A DNA stretch of 64,000 bases, taken from positions 1,148,501 through 1,212,500 of the forward strand of contig NC_011899.1 of the NCBI RefSeq assembly GCF_000020485.1, in the 5' to 3' direction. A model generated the notes under the pieces. The model made no database searches and had not been told where the DNA came from. It saw nothing but the letters and a program-made list of their open reading frames with translations. Shown here one piece after another: positions 39,240 to 48,361 of this stretch (position 1 is its first letter; each line of letters starts with the position of its first letter). The stretch is from Halothermothrix orenii H 168. GTDB lineage: Bacteria; Bacillota; Halanaerobiia; Halanaerobiales; Halothermotrichaceae. The translations under genes and the position numbers were made by a program.

Positions 39240-40559
39240 ATGGCCAGTAAAATATTTGTACTTGATACCAATGTATTATTAATGGACCCGATGGCTATTT
39301 ATTCTTTTGACGAACATGAAATAGTTATTCCCTTACCGGTAGTGGAAGAGATAGATAATTTAAAAAACAAGAATAATTCAATCGGGTATAATGCCCGGGA
39401 GACTTCCAGGATTTTAAATGACCTGAGGAGTAAAGGTCGCCTTAATGAGGGAGTAGAACTTCCTGATGGAGGTTTATTAAGACTAGTGATAGATTTTAAT
39501 GATATGGTTTTACCTAAAGGTTTAAGTTTTACCAAAATGGATAACCGTATCTTATCTACTGCTATTAATATAAAAAAAGAAGAACCCGGGCGGGAAGTAA
39601 TTCTGGTATCAAATGATATTAATTTAAGATTAATAGCCGATGCCTTTGGTTTAAAAGCTGAAGAACATAAATCCAGCAGGTTAAAAGATGAAGATATATA
39701 TACAGGAATTAAAGAAATTGATGTTCCTTCTAAAGTAATAGATTTATTTTTTAGTAATGAGGGTATTCCCCCTGAGGATATAAATAATGAGAATATAGAA
39801 CTATATCCCCAGGAAATGGTTCAGTTTAATGCAATTGATGTTGAAAACAAACATGCCCTCGGGAGATATGATGGTAACAGGGTGGTACCCTTTAAATTTT
39901 TGCGAAAACAGGCCTGGGGTATTAAACCAAGAAACAGGGAACAGTCCATGGCCTTTGAATTGTTACTCAATGATGATATTAAGTTAGTAACCCTTGCTGG
40001 AAAGGCAGGGACCGGGAAAACCCTGTTAGCCCTTGCCTGTGGCCTGGCCAAAGTGACTGATGAAGGAAGGTATAACCGTCTTCTGGTTGCCAGACCGGTT
40101 GTTCCCATGGGTAATGATATAGGTTTTCTTCCGGGGAGCAAAGAAGAGAAGTTACAGCCCTGGATGCAACCAATATTTGACAACCTTGAATATATCCTGG
40201 GGCAACCCGATAATAGTTCCGATTATTCTTTTGAATATCTGGTTGATAAAGATTTAATTCAGGTGGAGGCATTAACCTATATTAGAGGTAGATCTATTCC
40301 CGGTCAGTTTATAATAATTGATGAGGCCCAGAATTTATCCAGTCATGAGATAAAAACAATTATAACCAGGGTTGGTAAGGGTAGCAAGATAGTTTTAACC
40401 GGAGATCCTTACCAGATAGATAACCCTTATTTAGATTTACACAATAATGGCTTAACCCATCTGGCACACAAATTTCATCAGGAGAAAATAGGAGGTCATG
40501 TTACCCTTGTTAAAGGGGAAAGGTCAGAGCTTGCCGAAATAGCAAGTAAAATTTTATAA
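39240..40559 (+). CDS. phoH: PIN-PhoH family ATPase (YlaK-like)
   Basis: Residues 1-150 form a PIN nuclease-like domain (FVLDTNVLLMDP with the first acidic residue, later LVSNDINLRLIADAFG). Residues 230-439 are a PhoH P-loop NTPase: Walker A TLAGKAGTGKTLLAL and Walker B QFIIIDEAQNLS. PhoH2-type PIN-PhoH fusions are linked to RNA unwinding and cleavage. ATG 39240 has GGGAGGGGAG upstream; an upstream in-frame start at 39165 overlaps the previous gene and adds unconserved residues. Confidence 0.9.
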   Translation: MASKIFVLDTNVLLMDPMAIYSFDEHEIVIPLPVVEEIDNLKNKNNSIGYNARETSRILNDLRSKGRLNEGVELPDGGLLRLVIDFNDMVLPKGLSFTKMDNRILSTAINIKKEEPGREVILVSNDINLRLIADAFGLKAEEHKSSRLKDEDIYTGIKEIDVPSKVIDLFFSNEGIPPEDINNENIELYPQEMVQFNAIDVENKHALGRYDGNRVVPFKFLRKQAWGIKPRNREQSMAFELLLNDDIKLVTLAGKAGTGKTLLALACGLAKVTDEGRYNRLLVARPVVPMGNDIGFLPGSKEEKLQPWMQPIFDNLEYILGQPDNSSDYSFEYLVDKDLIQVEALTYIRGRSIPGQFIIIDEAQNLSSHEIKTIITRVGKGSKIVLTGDPYQIDNPYLDLHNNGLTHLAHKFHQEKIGGHVTLVKGERSELAEIASKIL

Positions 40560-40636
40560 CTCTGAAATATAATAGCTTCCAGGGGATTTTTATAATTCTG
40601 GTTGTAAAAAACTGGACGCGACTTCTGTTATAAAAC

Positions 40637-40680
40637 AAATGCCTCTCCATTTCCTTTAATGGGATTTAGAGAGGCATTTA
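40637..40680. terminator. bidirectional terminator between phoH and the MerR gene
   Basis: AAATGCCTCTC and GAGAGGCATTT form an 11-bp stem with a CCAT/ATGG inner pair, flanked by A and T runs. It serves the two convergent genes. Confidence 0.8.
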
Positions 40681-40685
40681 TTTAT

Positions 40686-41210
40686 TCATTTATCAGACCA
40701 GGGTAATAATCTTTTTAATAAGTTTTTATTATTTTCCTCCTTCCGCTGGTCCAATCTTTTGCGAATCTCTTTAATAAGCTCTCTGTCCCGTCTTTCAAAG
40801 GTAATATTTAATAACTTTATTGCCTGCAAGTATTCAGTCTTTAAATTCTGTTGTCCTTCTTTTAATTCTTTAATACCATTTTCTACCCCATCAATCTTAT
40901 CAATAAGAATAGAAACAAGGGAACTAACCCGTTCATCTGTTTCTCCAACCAGTGTTGCTGCTACATCCTGTTTACTTTCCTCAAGGTTAAGTATTTCCCT
41001 TACCTGTTTTATGGAGAATTTTCGTTCATATAAATATTCCTTTATCTTCTTAAGGGTTTCAATATTGTCAGGAGTAAACTTTCTGTAGCCATTTTTATCC
41101 CTTGGGATTTTTAAGTAATTACCAAGTTCTGATTCCCAGTATCTTAATGTTGATGGGGCTACATTTAAAATTTCAGCTGCTTCTGAGGTAGTATAGTCTT
41201 TCTTTTCCAT
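40686..41210 (-). CDS. MerR-family transcriptional regulator
   Basis: The N-terminal winged helix-turn-helix is clear: YTTSEAAEILNVAPSTLRYWESEL (residues 6-29) followed by GYRKFTPDNIETLKKIKEYL. Residues 90-170 are charged and helical, probably a dimer coiled coil, ending KNLLKRLLPWSDK. No cysteine effector site as in metal-sensing MerR is present. The target is not evident. AGGAGG precedes the ATG. Confidence 0.85.
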   Translation of the reverse strand: MEKKDYTTSEAAEILNVAPSTLRYWESELGNYLKIPRDKNGYRKFTPDNIETLKKIKEYLYERKFSIKQVREILNLEESKQDVAATLVGETDERVSSLVSILIDKIDGVENGIKELKEGQQNLKTEYLQAIKLLNITFERRDRELIKEIRKRLDQRKEENNKNLLKRLLPWSDK

Positions 41211-41294
41211 GCCATACCTCCTTTCTCTGTTATCAGCGTTTTTATAAGTATTTTTTATACTAAAAATAAGGAAAAAAACAGGCTTTAAGTTTCC

Positions 41295-41324
41295 TTGCTT
41301 AAACCATTGTCCAGCTGTTATAAT
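41295..41324 (+). promoter_or_regulatory. possible promoter of the SpoIID gene
   Basis: TTGCTT (41295-41300), 18 bases, TATAAT (41319-41324), in the divergent region between the MerR gene and the SpoIID gene. The -10 is consensus and the -35 only partial. Confidence 0.45.
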
Positions 41325-41464
41325 GAAGTTACTATATAGGTTAAAGTTATTTACTTTATATGTATTATTCTATGTAAACAAGTAAAATCCTGCAAGAATA
41401 GAATAATATACCAAATATGTAATCACTATAAATTTATTTTTGTTTAATACAGGGGGAATAGAGA

Positions 41465-43591
41465 ATGTACCATTTTAGTTATAAAAATACCTTAATTATA
41501 TTAGTTGCCATGATAACATTTGTTACAATGCTGATCAGTATTGACGGAGAAAGGGTTAGTGGTCTAACAAAGTTGCTTGAGACTGATTTAACTGATTTTG
41601 AAATACATAATTTATATAAAAAAGCCAGAACAGAATATTATAACGGTAATCCCCTTAAAGCATATGATTTATATAAAACTATTCATGGGGCCCGGAGTAA
41701 AGACCTTAGGAGCCTTAAAAACCTTGTTACGCTTTCAGAAGAGCTGGGTCAATACGAAGATACCCTCTTTTACTTGAACAGGTTAATCAACCTTGAACCG
41801 GAGAACATTTACTGGAAATATAAAAAAGGACAGGTTTTTTACCAGTCTGCCAGATATGAAAGTGCTTATAAATTACTTTATGATACCTATCAATTACTTA
41901 ACCAGAATAATAATAAAAATGGACAAATCCTCTCAAATAAAGAGAAATCACTGCTAAACTACTATCTGGGGAAGATACATCAGTTAAAAGGTGAAACAGA
42001 TAAAGCTAAAAAGCATTTCCAGAATGGGATTAAATTATATTCTGATTTACCCTTGAATTATATGGGCCTTGCCGGGGTTTTTAAAAATGAAAGACAATAT
42101 AAAAAAGCAGTATATCATTATAAATTATCCCTGAGCAGGGATTACAGTCTTTCTTTTATATATCCAGAACTGGCAATCTTAATGGAGAAACTGAATAATT
42201 ACGAAGATGCCTATTATTACTGGAAGAAAAGTCTGGCAACCGGTAATAGTACCAACAGGGCCAGAAAAAAGATAACTTTTTACGAAGAAAACTACCCAGC
42301 TATCATCAAAAAAGAGGAATCTGAAAAAGAAAAAAAAAGGGAGAATATATACTGGCGCCGTGTAGAACCGGTTTATGGAGAGAATATACCTGAATTAAGG
42401 ATAGGACTGGTTGAAGGCGTTAAGTCAATTTCCTTTCAGGCTTCATCTGATTTTGCCTTTGTTCTTAAAGGAAATAATAAGCCTTTACTACAGGGTAATG
42501 CCAATACAGAGTGGAGTGTAAAAAGGGAAGAGGGGACATATTTTATTTTCAAAGAAAAGAAACTTATAAGGAAGTATAAATCAAATAAACCTTTAGTTAT
42601 AAAATCAAATAAACATGGATTATTTTTATTATATGACCTTGCCTATGGTAAAGGTTATTTCTGGGCAGACAATGAAGACCGTCAGTTCCGCGGTGCCCTG
42701 GAAGCCTATCCGGTCAATGATGGTTTCAACCTTATAAATATTGTTAATGTGGAAGCATATCTTTTATCAGTTGTACCATCTGAGATGCCGGCCTGGTGGC
42801 CACATGAGGCTTTGAAAACACAGGCCGTTGCTGCCAGGAGTTATGCCCTGGCCCATTTGAACAGACATAAGGATGACGGATATAATTTATGTGCTGAAGT
42901 ACATTGTGCTGCTTACAGGGGGGTTGAGAAAGAAAGCCCACGGACAACAAAAGCTATTCTGGAAACAATGGGTGAGGTTATTACCTACCATAATAGAATT
43001 ATTGATGCAGTTTTCAGTAGTAATAGTGGTGGGTTTTCCGAGAGTAGTTATGATATCTGGGGTAGTAAACTACCTTATTTACCGGGGTCCAATAATATGA
43101 TTGATAATAATATTGAATTCCCTCTTGACCCCTATAAACTTGAAAGATGGTTAATCACAGACACACCTTCTTATTCAAATAACCCCCGTTATTCACCTAA
43201 CAATAGTTATCGTTGGGTAAAATATTTACCGATAGGAGTCCTTGAAGAGAAGTTAAATATAAAAGATATAATAAATATAATCCCCCTTGAAAAAAGCAAA
43301 GGGGGAAGTGTCTTGAAACTAAAGATTACTGGTAGGAATAAAAGCCTGACCTTATCGGGGGGAAGGATTAGAAGTTATCTCGGGGGATTGAGGAGTAGTA
43401 GATTTTTAATAAAAAAAATATATAGTCCTGAGGGGACCATATCTTCATTAATACTATATGGAGGTGGTTGGGGGCATAATGTTGGCCTCGATCAAACGGC
43501 AGCTGCCAGTATGGCTGATGAAGGTTTTAATTATAAACAGATTTTAAAACATTTTTATAAAGAGACCGAGATAAAAAAATTATATGAGTAA
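41465..43591 (+). CDS. SpoIID/LytB-domain protein with N-terminal TPR repeats
   Basis: The 708-residue protein has an N-terminal membrane anchor (about 9-28), TPR repeats in about 45-280 (YYLGKIHQLKGETDKAKKHF and similar), and a C-terminal SpoIID domain: YLLSVVPSEMPAWWPHEALK, AQAVAARSYAL-type (here TQAVAARSYALAHL), SSNSGGFSE and GGGWGHNVGLDQ. SpoIID enzymes are lytic transglycosylases acting on peptidoglycan, known from engulfment in sporulation, with LytB relatives in vegetative cells. The normal SpoIID is about 340 residues, so the TPR half is an added module. Extracytoplasmic location is inferred. Confidence 0.88.
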   Translation: MYHFSYKNTLIILVAMITFVTMLISIDGERVSGLTKLLETDLTDFEIHNLYKKARTEYYNGNPLKAYDLYKTIHGARSKDLRSLKNLVTLSEELGQYEDTLFYLNRLINLEPENIYWKYKKGQVFYQSARYESAYKLLYDTYQLLNQNNNKNGQILSNKEKSLLNYYLGKIHQLKGETDKAKKHFQNGIKLYSDLPLNYMGLAGVFKNERQYKKAVYHYKLSLSRDYSLSFIYPELAILMEKLNNYEDAYYYWKKSLATGNSTNRARKKITFYEENYPAIIKKEESEKEKKRENIYWRRVEPVYGENIPELRIGLVEGVKSISFQASSDFAFVLKGNNKPLLQGNANTEWSVKREEGTYFIFKEKKLIRKYKSNKPLVIKSNKHGLFLLYDLAYGKGYFWADNEDRQFRGALEAYPVNDGFNLINIVNVEAYLLSVVPSEMPAWWPHEALKTQAVAARSYALAHLNRHKDDGYNLCAEVHCAAYRGVEKESPRTTKAILETMGEVITYHNRIIDAVFSSNSGGFSESSYDIWGSKLPYLPGSNNMIDNNIEFPLDPYKLERWLITDTPSYSNNPRYSPNNSYRWVKYLPIGVLEEKLNIKDIINIIPLEKSKGGSVLKLKITGRNKSLTLSGGRIRSYLGGLRSSRFLIKKIYSPEGTISSLILYGGGWGHNVGLDQTAAASMADEGFNYKQILKHFYKETEIKKLYE

Positions 43592-43924
43592 AATGGATCT
43601 GTCTGTACTGCTTAAATCTACCTTCCATTTTCCATTTATATTGTTTAACTTTAATTTTATTGTTTTATTGTTAATATAGTATTCATCCCCCAGGACTTCA
43701 AAACTACCCTTTAATTTGAGGGTTGCGAAAGCTGAATTATTATTGTAGTCTAAATTTAAAATGTTATAGCTTAATTCCCTTATATCTGTTTTAGCCAGGC
43801 CCAGTTTCCAGAACAGGGGCCTGTTAATAGTATTTTTTTCTATTTTATCATAATTTTTTTCTTTGATTCCACTTATTAATTGTGTAATTGTATCTCTAAT
43901 TCTGGAATAACGTTCGGTATTCAT
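43580..43924 (-). CDS. hypothetical protein, NTF2-like fold possible
   Basis: This 114-residue protein has no signal peptide. It begins with helices (RYSRIRDTITQLISGIKEKNYDKIEKN) and then strands ending NNINGKWKVDLSS, an order like small NTF2/SnoaL-type proteins, but I cannot assign a family. The ribosome site TGGAGG stands before ATG 43924, which supports a real gene. Its 3' end overlaps the convergent SpoIID gene by 12 bases. Confidence 0.6.
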   Translation of the reverse strand: MNTERYSRIRDTITQLISGIKEKNYDKIEKNTINRPLFWKLGLAKTDIRELSYNILNLDYNNNSAFATLKLKGSFEVLGDEYYINNKTIKLKLNNINGKWKVDLSSTDRSILLI

Positions 43925-44033
43925 ACTTAACCTCCATTTAATACTTGTTATCGTTACAAATCTAAGTTATAATATGATATGTAAATTAGCAATAAATTGA
44001 TACAAATTAAACTATAGAAAAGGAGAATGTAAA

Positions 44034-44591
44034 ATGAGGGATACTAATAAATTAACAGCAATCGGTGTACTGAGTGCTCTATCCTTATTGCTTATGGTAT
44101 TAATAAAATTTCCCTTGATTCCTACGGCTCCGTATTTAATTTATGAGCCAGGGGATGTACCGATTTTAATTATTAGCTTTGCCTATGGCCCGATTCCAGC
44201 TTTAATTGTGACTTTTATTCTGTCTATTCTGATGGCCCTTTTTACTGGATTAGGGGGTTTATTTGGTGCAATTATGCATTTCCTGGCTACCGGAACTCTG
44301 ACTTTGGTAGCTGGAGTTATATATAAGAGGAAGCATAACAGGAGTGGTGCTATAACAGGTCTACTGATGGGTTCGGTGGCCATGACAGTAGTTATGGTTA
44401 TAGCCAATGTTTTACTTGACCCCTACTTTATGGGTTTCACACGTGAACAGATTATAGCCATACTTGCCCCGGCCATTATTCCTTTTAATATTGTTAAATC
44501 ATTATTAAATTCTTTTATAACTTTTATTATTTATAAAAAGATATCCTATTTTCTTAAAGATAAGGGTCTTAAAGGGTTTAAGAGTGCCTGA
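44034..44591 (+). CDS. ECF transporter S component, RibU (riboflavin) type
   Basis: This is a 185-residue membrane protein with five to six hydrophobic segments. The stretch KFPLIPTAPYLIYEPGDVPILIISFAYGP (split: KFPLIPTAPYLIYEPGD and VPILIISFAYGP) matches the RibU-type substrate-binding loop. S components bind a vitamin outside and pair with the shared EcfA-A'-T energy module, which is not encoded here. No FMN riboswitch was found upstream, so the riboflavin assignment depends on the protein pattern. Confidence 0.8.
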   Translation: MRDTNKLTAIGVLSALSLLLMVLIKFPLIPTAPYLIYEPGDVPILIISFAYGPIPALIVTFILSILMALFTGLGGLFGAIMHFLATGTLTLVAGVIYKRKHNRSGAITGLLMGSVAMTVVMVIANVLLDPYFMGFTREQIIAILAPAIIPFNIVKSLLNSFITFIIYKKISYFLKDKGLKGFKSA

Positions 44592-44652
44592 GTTTTATCA
44601 GTAGTCTAAATTTATTATTATATAACTAAAAATAAAAGTATTTTAACAATCT

Positions 44653-44678
44653 CCAGCAGTTTACTGCTGGTTTTTTTT
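44653..44678 (+). terminator. intrinsic terminator after the ECF S gene
   Basis: CCAGCAGT and ACTGCTGG pair around TT and are followed by eight T. Confidence 0.9.
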
Positions 44679-44771
44679 TAGGAATTGTGAATTACCTCCT
44701 ATGTATATAATTTTTAAGTAATGGAAAAAATACATATAAATAAAATCTGTACTGTCTGGAGGTAACGGCAC

Positions 44772-45596
44772 ATGAAATTACTTAAAAATATAATTGTTTT
44801 ATTTGTTTTCATTGTATTTCTTACCAGTCTGGTTCAGGCTGCTGAAACAACGGTGTATACTGTAAAAAGGGGAGATACTTTATCTAAAATTGCTCATTAT
44901 TTTGATGTTAATATAGAGAAAATCATCAGTTTAAATAAAATAAACAATCCAGATGTAATAAGGATTGGTCAAAAGATAAAAATTCCTGTAAAAAAAGTTA
45001 CTTATCAGGTTAAAAGAGGCGATTCCCTATGGGAAATAGCAAAAAAATTCAGGGTTAACATAAAAACATTAATTAAAATTAATCAAATAAAAAACCCCAG
45101 GGTTATTTATGCAGGACAGAAAATAATGATTCCAACAAATTCAGGTGAGGTCCGGTATACACTGGCTTCCCGTTCTTATGATTCCCATTTTATCTGGCCG
45201 GTTCAGGGGAGGCTTACTTCTGAATTTGGCTGGAGAATACACCCTATCAGGAAAGAAAAACACTTTCATACCGGAATAGATATAGCTGTTCCCATAGGTA
45301 GTCCTGTTTATGCGGCAGAAGAGGGTATTGTTATTTATAGTGGGTGGAAGAATGGTTATGGTAACCTTGTCATCATAAAACACCGGGATAATAAACTAAC
45401 ATATTATGCCCATAATTTAAGACTCCTTGTAAAAAAAGGGGAGAGGGTCAAACAGGGAAGAATAATTGCTTTAAGCGGTAATAGTGGTGATTCAACAGGA
45501 CCTCATTTACACTTTGAAATAAGGGTAGGTAATCGGGTAGTAAACCCACTTCAGTATTTAAATAAAAGGTATTTGTTAAATGGTTTCCGGGTCTGA
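44772..45596 (+). CDS. LysM-M23 peptidoglycan peptidase
   Basis: A signal peptide (1-23) is followed by two LysM domains (YTVKRGDTLSKIAHYF near 29 and YQVKRGDSLWEIAKKF near 78) that bind cell-wall glycans. An M23 (LytM/lysostaphin-type) metallopeptidase comes next: WRIHPIRKEKHFHTGIDIAV holds the zinc H and D, and STGPHLHFEIRV has the HxH pair. All catalytic residues are present, so it should cut peptide cross-links of peptidoglycan. ATG 44772 follows TGGAGGTAA. Confidence 0.92.
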   Translation: MKLLKNIIVLFVFIVFLTSLVQAAETTVYTVKRGDTLSKIAHYFDVNIEKIISLNKINNPDVIRIGQKIKIPVKKVTYQVKRGDSLWEIAKKFRVNIKTLIKINQIKNPRVIYAGQKIMIPTNSGEVRYTLASRSYDSHFIWPVQGRLTSEFGWRIHPIRKEKHFHTGIDIAVPIGSPVYAAEEGIVIYSGWKNGYGNLVIIKHRDNKLTYYAHNLRLLVKKGERVKQGRIIALSGNSGDSTGPHLHFEIRVGNRVVNPLQYLNKRYLLNGFRV

Positions 45597-45608
45597 AAGG
45601 GGGTTAGC

Positions 45609-45812
45609 ATGAATAGAAAAGAAAAAATAGATACAATAGCTAAATTTGTTGCCGCCTATCCAGAATCTACTGCCAGCCGCACTATACTAAAGAGGTATTA
45701 TCTTTTTAATAATAATCTGGAAACCAGTGAAGAACTTGGTATTGTATTGAAATCTGTTTTAAAAGACAAAAAGGATGACGAAATTGATTTTTGTTACTAT
45801 TTAGTTAAATAA
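45609..45812 (+). CDS. small hypothetical protein
   Basis: The 67-residue product is acidic-basic mixed and helical (KIDTIAKFVAAYPESTASRTILKRYY...). No cysteine motif or membrane segment defines a family. AAAGGGGG stands ahead of the ATG, and the gene begins 12 bases after the LysM-M23 gene, which suggests co-transcription. A promoter for the next gene overlaps its end. Confidence 0.55.
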   Translation: MNRKEKIDTIAKFVAAYPESTASRTILKRYYLFNNNLETSEELGIVLKSVLKDKKDDEIDFCYYLVK

Positions 45813-45813
45813 G

Positions 45814-45842
45814 TTGACAAATAAACTCCCCTCTTATAAAAT
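45814..45842 (+). promoter_or_regulatory. promoter of the PhnP-like gene, flanked by an inverted repeat
   Basis: TTGACA (45814-45819), 17 bases, TAAAAT (45837-45842). An inverted repeat CCCCTCTT (45828-45835) / AAGAGGGG (45852-45859) straddles the -10 and likely start point, so it could be an operator. Its right arm is also the ribosome binding site. Confidence 0.6.
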
Positions 45843-45866
45843 CCAATTAGAAAGAGGGGATTTTCT

Positions 45867-46625
45867 ATGGAGATAGTATTTCTGGGAACAGGAACCTCTC
45901 ATGGAGTTCCGGTCATTGGGTGTAACTGTAAAACCTGCCAGTCCAAAAATCCAAGGAACAAACGGACCCGTTCCTCTATTTATGTTAAATTTGAATCTTT
46001 TTCTATTCTGGTAGATACTCCCCCCGAACTCCGTTTACAGCTTCTCAATAACGGAATACATAAAGTAGATGCTATTCTATATACCCATTCCCACGCCGAT
46101 CATATTATGGGCTTTGATGATATCAGGGCCTTTAATTTAATTAATAAAAGACCGCTGCCCTGTTATGGTAACAGTTCTACAATTAAAGATATCAAGAGAA
46201 CCTTTAATTATATTTTTAACGCTGTACAGATGGGTGGAGGGTTACCTCAGGTTCAACTCATTGAGGTTAATTCTACTTTTTTTATTGAGGACATAAAAAT
46301 CATCCCCCTTCCTGTCAAACATGGAAAACTTGATATCCTGGGTTACCGCTTTGGGCGAATAGCCTATATAACTGATTGTAGCCACATTCCTGAATCAACC
46401 TATGATAAGTTAGAGGGGCTGGATATACTGATAATAGATGCGTTAAGATACCGGCCTCACCCTACTCACATGAATATATCAGAAGCCCTGGAAGTTATTG
46501 AGAAAACAGGGGTTAGCAGGGCTTATTTAACTCACCTTTCCCATAGTGTTGAACATGAGGAGCTAAAAAAGAATTTACCTTCATGGGTTAGACCTGCCTA
46601 TGATGGTTTAAAGATAATAATATAG
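45867..46625 (+). CDS. MBL-fold metal-dependent hydrolase, PhnP-like
   Basis: The metallo-beta-lactamase motif THSHADHIMGFDD (about 72-84) with later metal ligands (AYITDCSHI near 170, HLSHSVEHEEL near 228) is intact. The N-terminal GTGTSHGVPVIGCNCKTC is typical of the PhnP/YcbJ-type subgroup, whose known member PhnP cleaves phosphoribosyl cyclic phosphate. There are no phosphonate genes nearby, so the substrate is open. The 252-residue length is normal. Confidence 0.85.
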   Translation: MEIVFLGTGTSHGVPVIGCNCKTCQSKNPRNKRTRSSIYVKFESFSILVDTPPELRLQLLNNGIHKVDAILYTHSHADHIMGFDDIRAFNLINKRPLPCYGNSSTIKDIKRTFNYIFNAVQMGGGLPQVQLIEVNSTFFIEDIKIIPLPVKHGKLDILGYRFGRIAYITDCSHIPESTYDKLEGLDILIIDALRYRPHPTHMNISEALEVIEKTGVSRAYLTHLSHSVEHEELKKNLPSWVRPAYDGLKIII

Positions 46626-46721
46626 ATCAGGGAATGGTATTATATCAATCTATTATTAAAAAATTAATTATTATAATATTTGTTTATATAATAAATTTAA
46701 CCATGAAAGGAGGATAAAACT

Positions 46722-47210
46722 TTGAATATAGTCCTCGTTGAACCTGAAATACCGCAAAATACTGGTAACATTGCCAGGACATGTGCTGTAACCGGATCAA
46801 GTCTTCATTTAATAGAACCCCTTGGCTTTTCAATTGATGACAGGTACCTGAAAAGGGCCGGCCTTGACTACTGGGATAAACTTGATATATATTATTATGA
46901 TTCCCTGGAAGAGCTAATGAAAAAATATAAAGATTCCAATTTTTATTTTGCTACTACCAAAGCACCAAAGTCATATGATATTGTTTCATATCAGGAGAAT
47001 GATTTCATTGTTTTTGGTAAGGAAACAGCCGGTCTGCCGGAATCTTTACTTAAGAATAACATTGAGAATTGTATTAGAATTCCCATGAAGGACAATACCA
47101 GGTCTTTAAATCTATCAAATTCGGTTGCCATTATTCTCTATGAGGCATTAAGACAGCTTAATTTTCCAGGATTAAAACATGAGGGTAAATTTATAAATAT
47201 AGGCAAGTAG
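46722..47210 (+). CDS. trmL: tRNA (cytidine(34)-2'-O)-methyltransferase
   Basis: This SPOUT (SpoU) methylase of 162 residues has the knot motifs NIVLVEPEIPQNTGNIARTC at the start, FGKETAGLPESLL near 107, and IPMKDNTRSLNLSNSVAI near 125. TrmL adds a 2'-O-methyl group to the wobble base of tRNA-Leu isoacceptors. The start TTG 46722 lies behind AAAGGAGG. Confidence 0.93.
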   Translation: MNIVLVEPEIPQNTGNIARTCAVTGSSLHLIEPLGFSIDDRYLKRAGLDYWDKLDIYYYDSLEELMKKYKDSNFYFATTKAPKSYDIVSYQENDFIVFGKETAGLPESLLKNNIENCIRIPMKDNTRSLNLSNSVAIILYEALRQLNFPGLKHEGKFINIGK

Positions 47211-47338
47211 TATGGAATAAATTACAAATAAATGGATGCAGGAATTTATTAATATACTGTCGAATATAATAGATACCTATGTTTATTCTAAATGGTATAT
47301 ATAACCAGTTTCTTAAAAGAGGGTGGGGGTGATTTAAA

Positions 47339-48361
47339 ATAAATAAAAAAATTTTTAAGGCAATTATAATATTTATAATTATTACTATGATAATTAGTAG
47401 TCCCGTCCTTGCCACCACCCTGAAGTTGGGTGATAGGGGAAGGGAAGTAAAAAAGGTTCAACAGATTTTAAGGGACCTGGGGTATGACATTGAAGTTGAC
47501 AGTGTCTTTGGTTATAGAACAAAACAGGTTGTGCAGGCTTTTCAGTTAAATAATGGATTGGATGTAGATGGTATTGTTGGTGATAAGACTTTAAATTTAC
47601 TGCATGAAATGGTAGAAGAAACTAAATATATAGTTAACAAGGGGGATACCCTGTCTGAAATCGCCCTGAAAACAGGGTCTACCGTACAGGCAATAAAAGA
47701 TAGAAATAATCTTAAATCTTCTAAGATTTATACAGGTCAAAAATTATATATCCCTAAAACAGGTATTGGTGGCGGTAAGGATGGAATACTCTATGATAGA
47801 ATAATACATGTTGTCCAGCGGGGAGATGCCCTCTATAATCTTGCTAAAAGATATGGGACTGAAGTGGAAACAATTAAACTGGCCAATAACCTTCATAGCA
47901 ACCGTATTTTTGTAGGACAGACCCTGGTTATACCCCACCTTAAAGAAGGAAGGAAACATAATTTCAGGCTTAAAAAGGGAGCTTTTATATGGCCTGTGCT
48001 CGGCCGGATTTCTTCACCATATGGGTACAGGATCCATCCTATAACCAACAAACGTGAATTTCATGGCGGTATAGATATAGCTGTTCCTATTGGTACCAGA
48101 ATTAGAGCTGCTGCCAGTGGTACCGTTATCCAGAGTGGCTGGATAAGGGGGTTTGGGAAAACCATAATTATTGACCATGAAAATGGTATCAGAACCCTTT
48201 ATGCCCATAATTCACGTCTGTTAATAAGAGCCGGTCAAAAGGTGAAACTGGGGGATGTTATTGCACTGGCAGGGAGTACCGGGATGAGTACCGGTCCCCA
48301 TCTGGACTTCAGGATTTATAATAAGGGGAAAACAGTGAACCCGATTAATTATTTACCTTAA
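47339..48361 (+). CDS. exported peptidoglycan-binding, double LysM, M23-type protein with apparent ATA start
   Basis: After a signal peptide come a peptidoglycan-binding domain (KLGDRGREVKKVQQILRDLG), two LysM domains (YIVNKGDTLSEIALKTG; HVVQRGDALYNLAKRYG) and an M23 domain (YGYRIHPITNKREFHGGIDI). The closing zinc motif is GPHLDFRIY, not HLHFE, so a zinc ligand histidine is replaced by aspartate. From ATG 47387 the signal peptide lacks its basic start. In frame at 47339 an ATA codon, six bases after GGGGGTGA, begins (M)NKKIFKAIIIFIIITMIIS, a perfect signal peptide. I therefore prefer 47339; ATG 47387 is the conservative choice. Confidence 0.78.
   Translation: MNKKIFKAIIIFIIITMIISSPVLATTLKLGDRGREVKKVQQILRDLGYDIEVDSVFGYRTKQVVQAFQLNNGLDVDGIVGDKTLNLLHEMVEETKYIVNKGDTLSEIALKTGSTVQAIKDRNNLKSSKIYTGQKLYIPKTGIGGGKDGILYDRIIHVVQRGDALYNLAKRYGTEVETIKLANNLHSNRIFVGQTLVIPHLKEGRKHNFRLKKGAFIWPVLGRISSPYGYRIHPITNKREFHGGIDIAVPIGTRIRAAASGTVIQSGWIRGFGKTIIIDHENGIRTLYAHNSRLLIRAGQKVKLGDVIALAGSTGMSTGPHLDFRIYNKGKTVNPINYLP

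Noticed and set aside
43925-44033. FMN riboswitch before the RibU-like gene
   Set aside because: The region between the divergent genes is too short and lacks the conserved FMN-box blocks.
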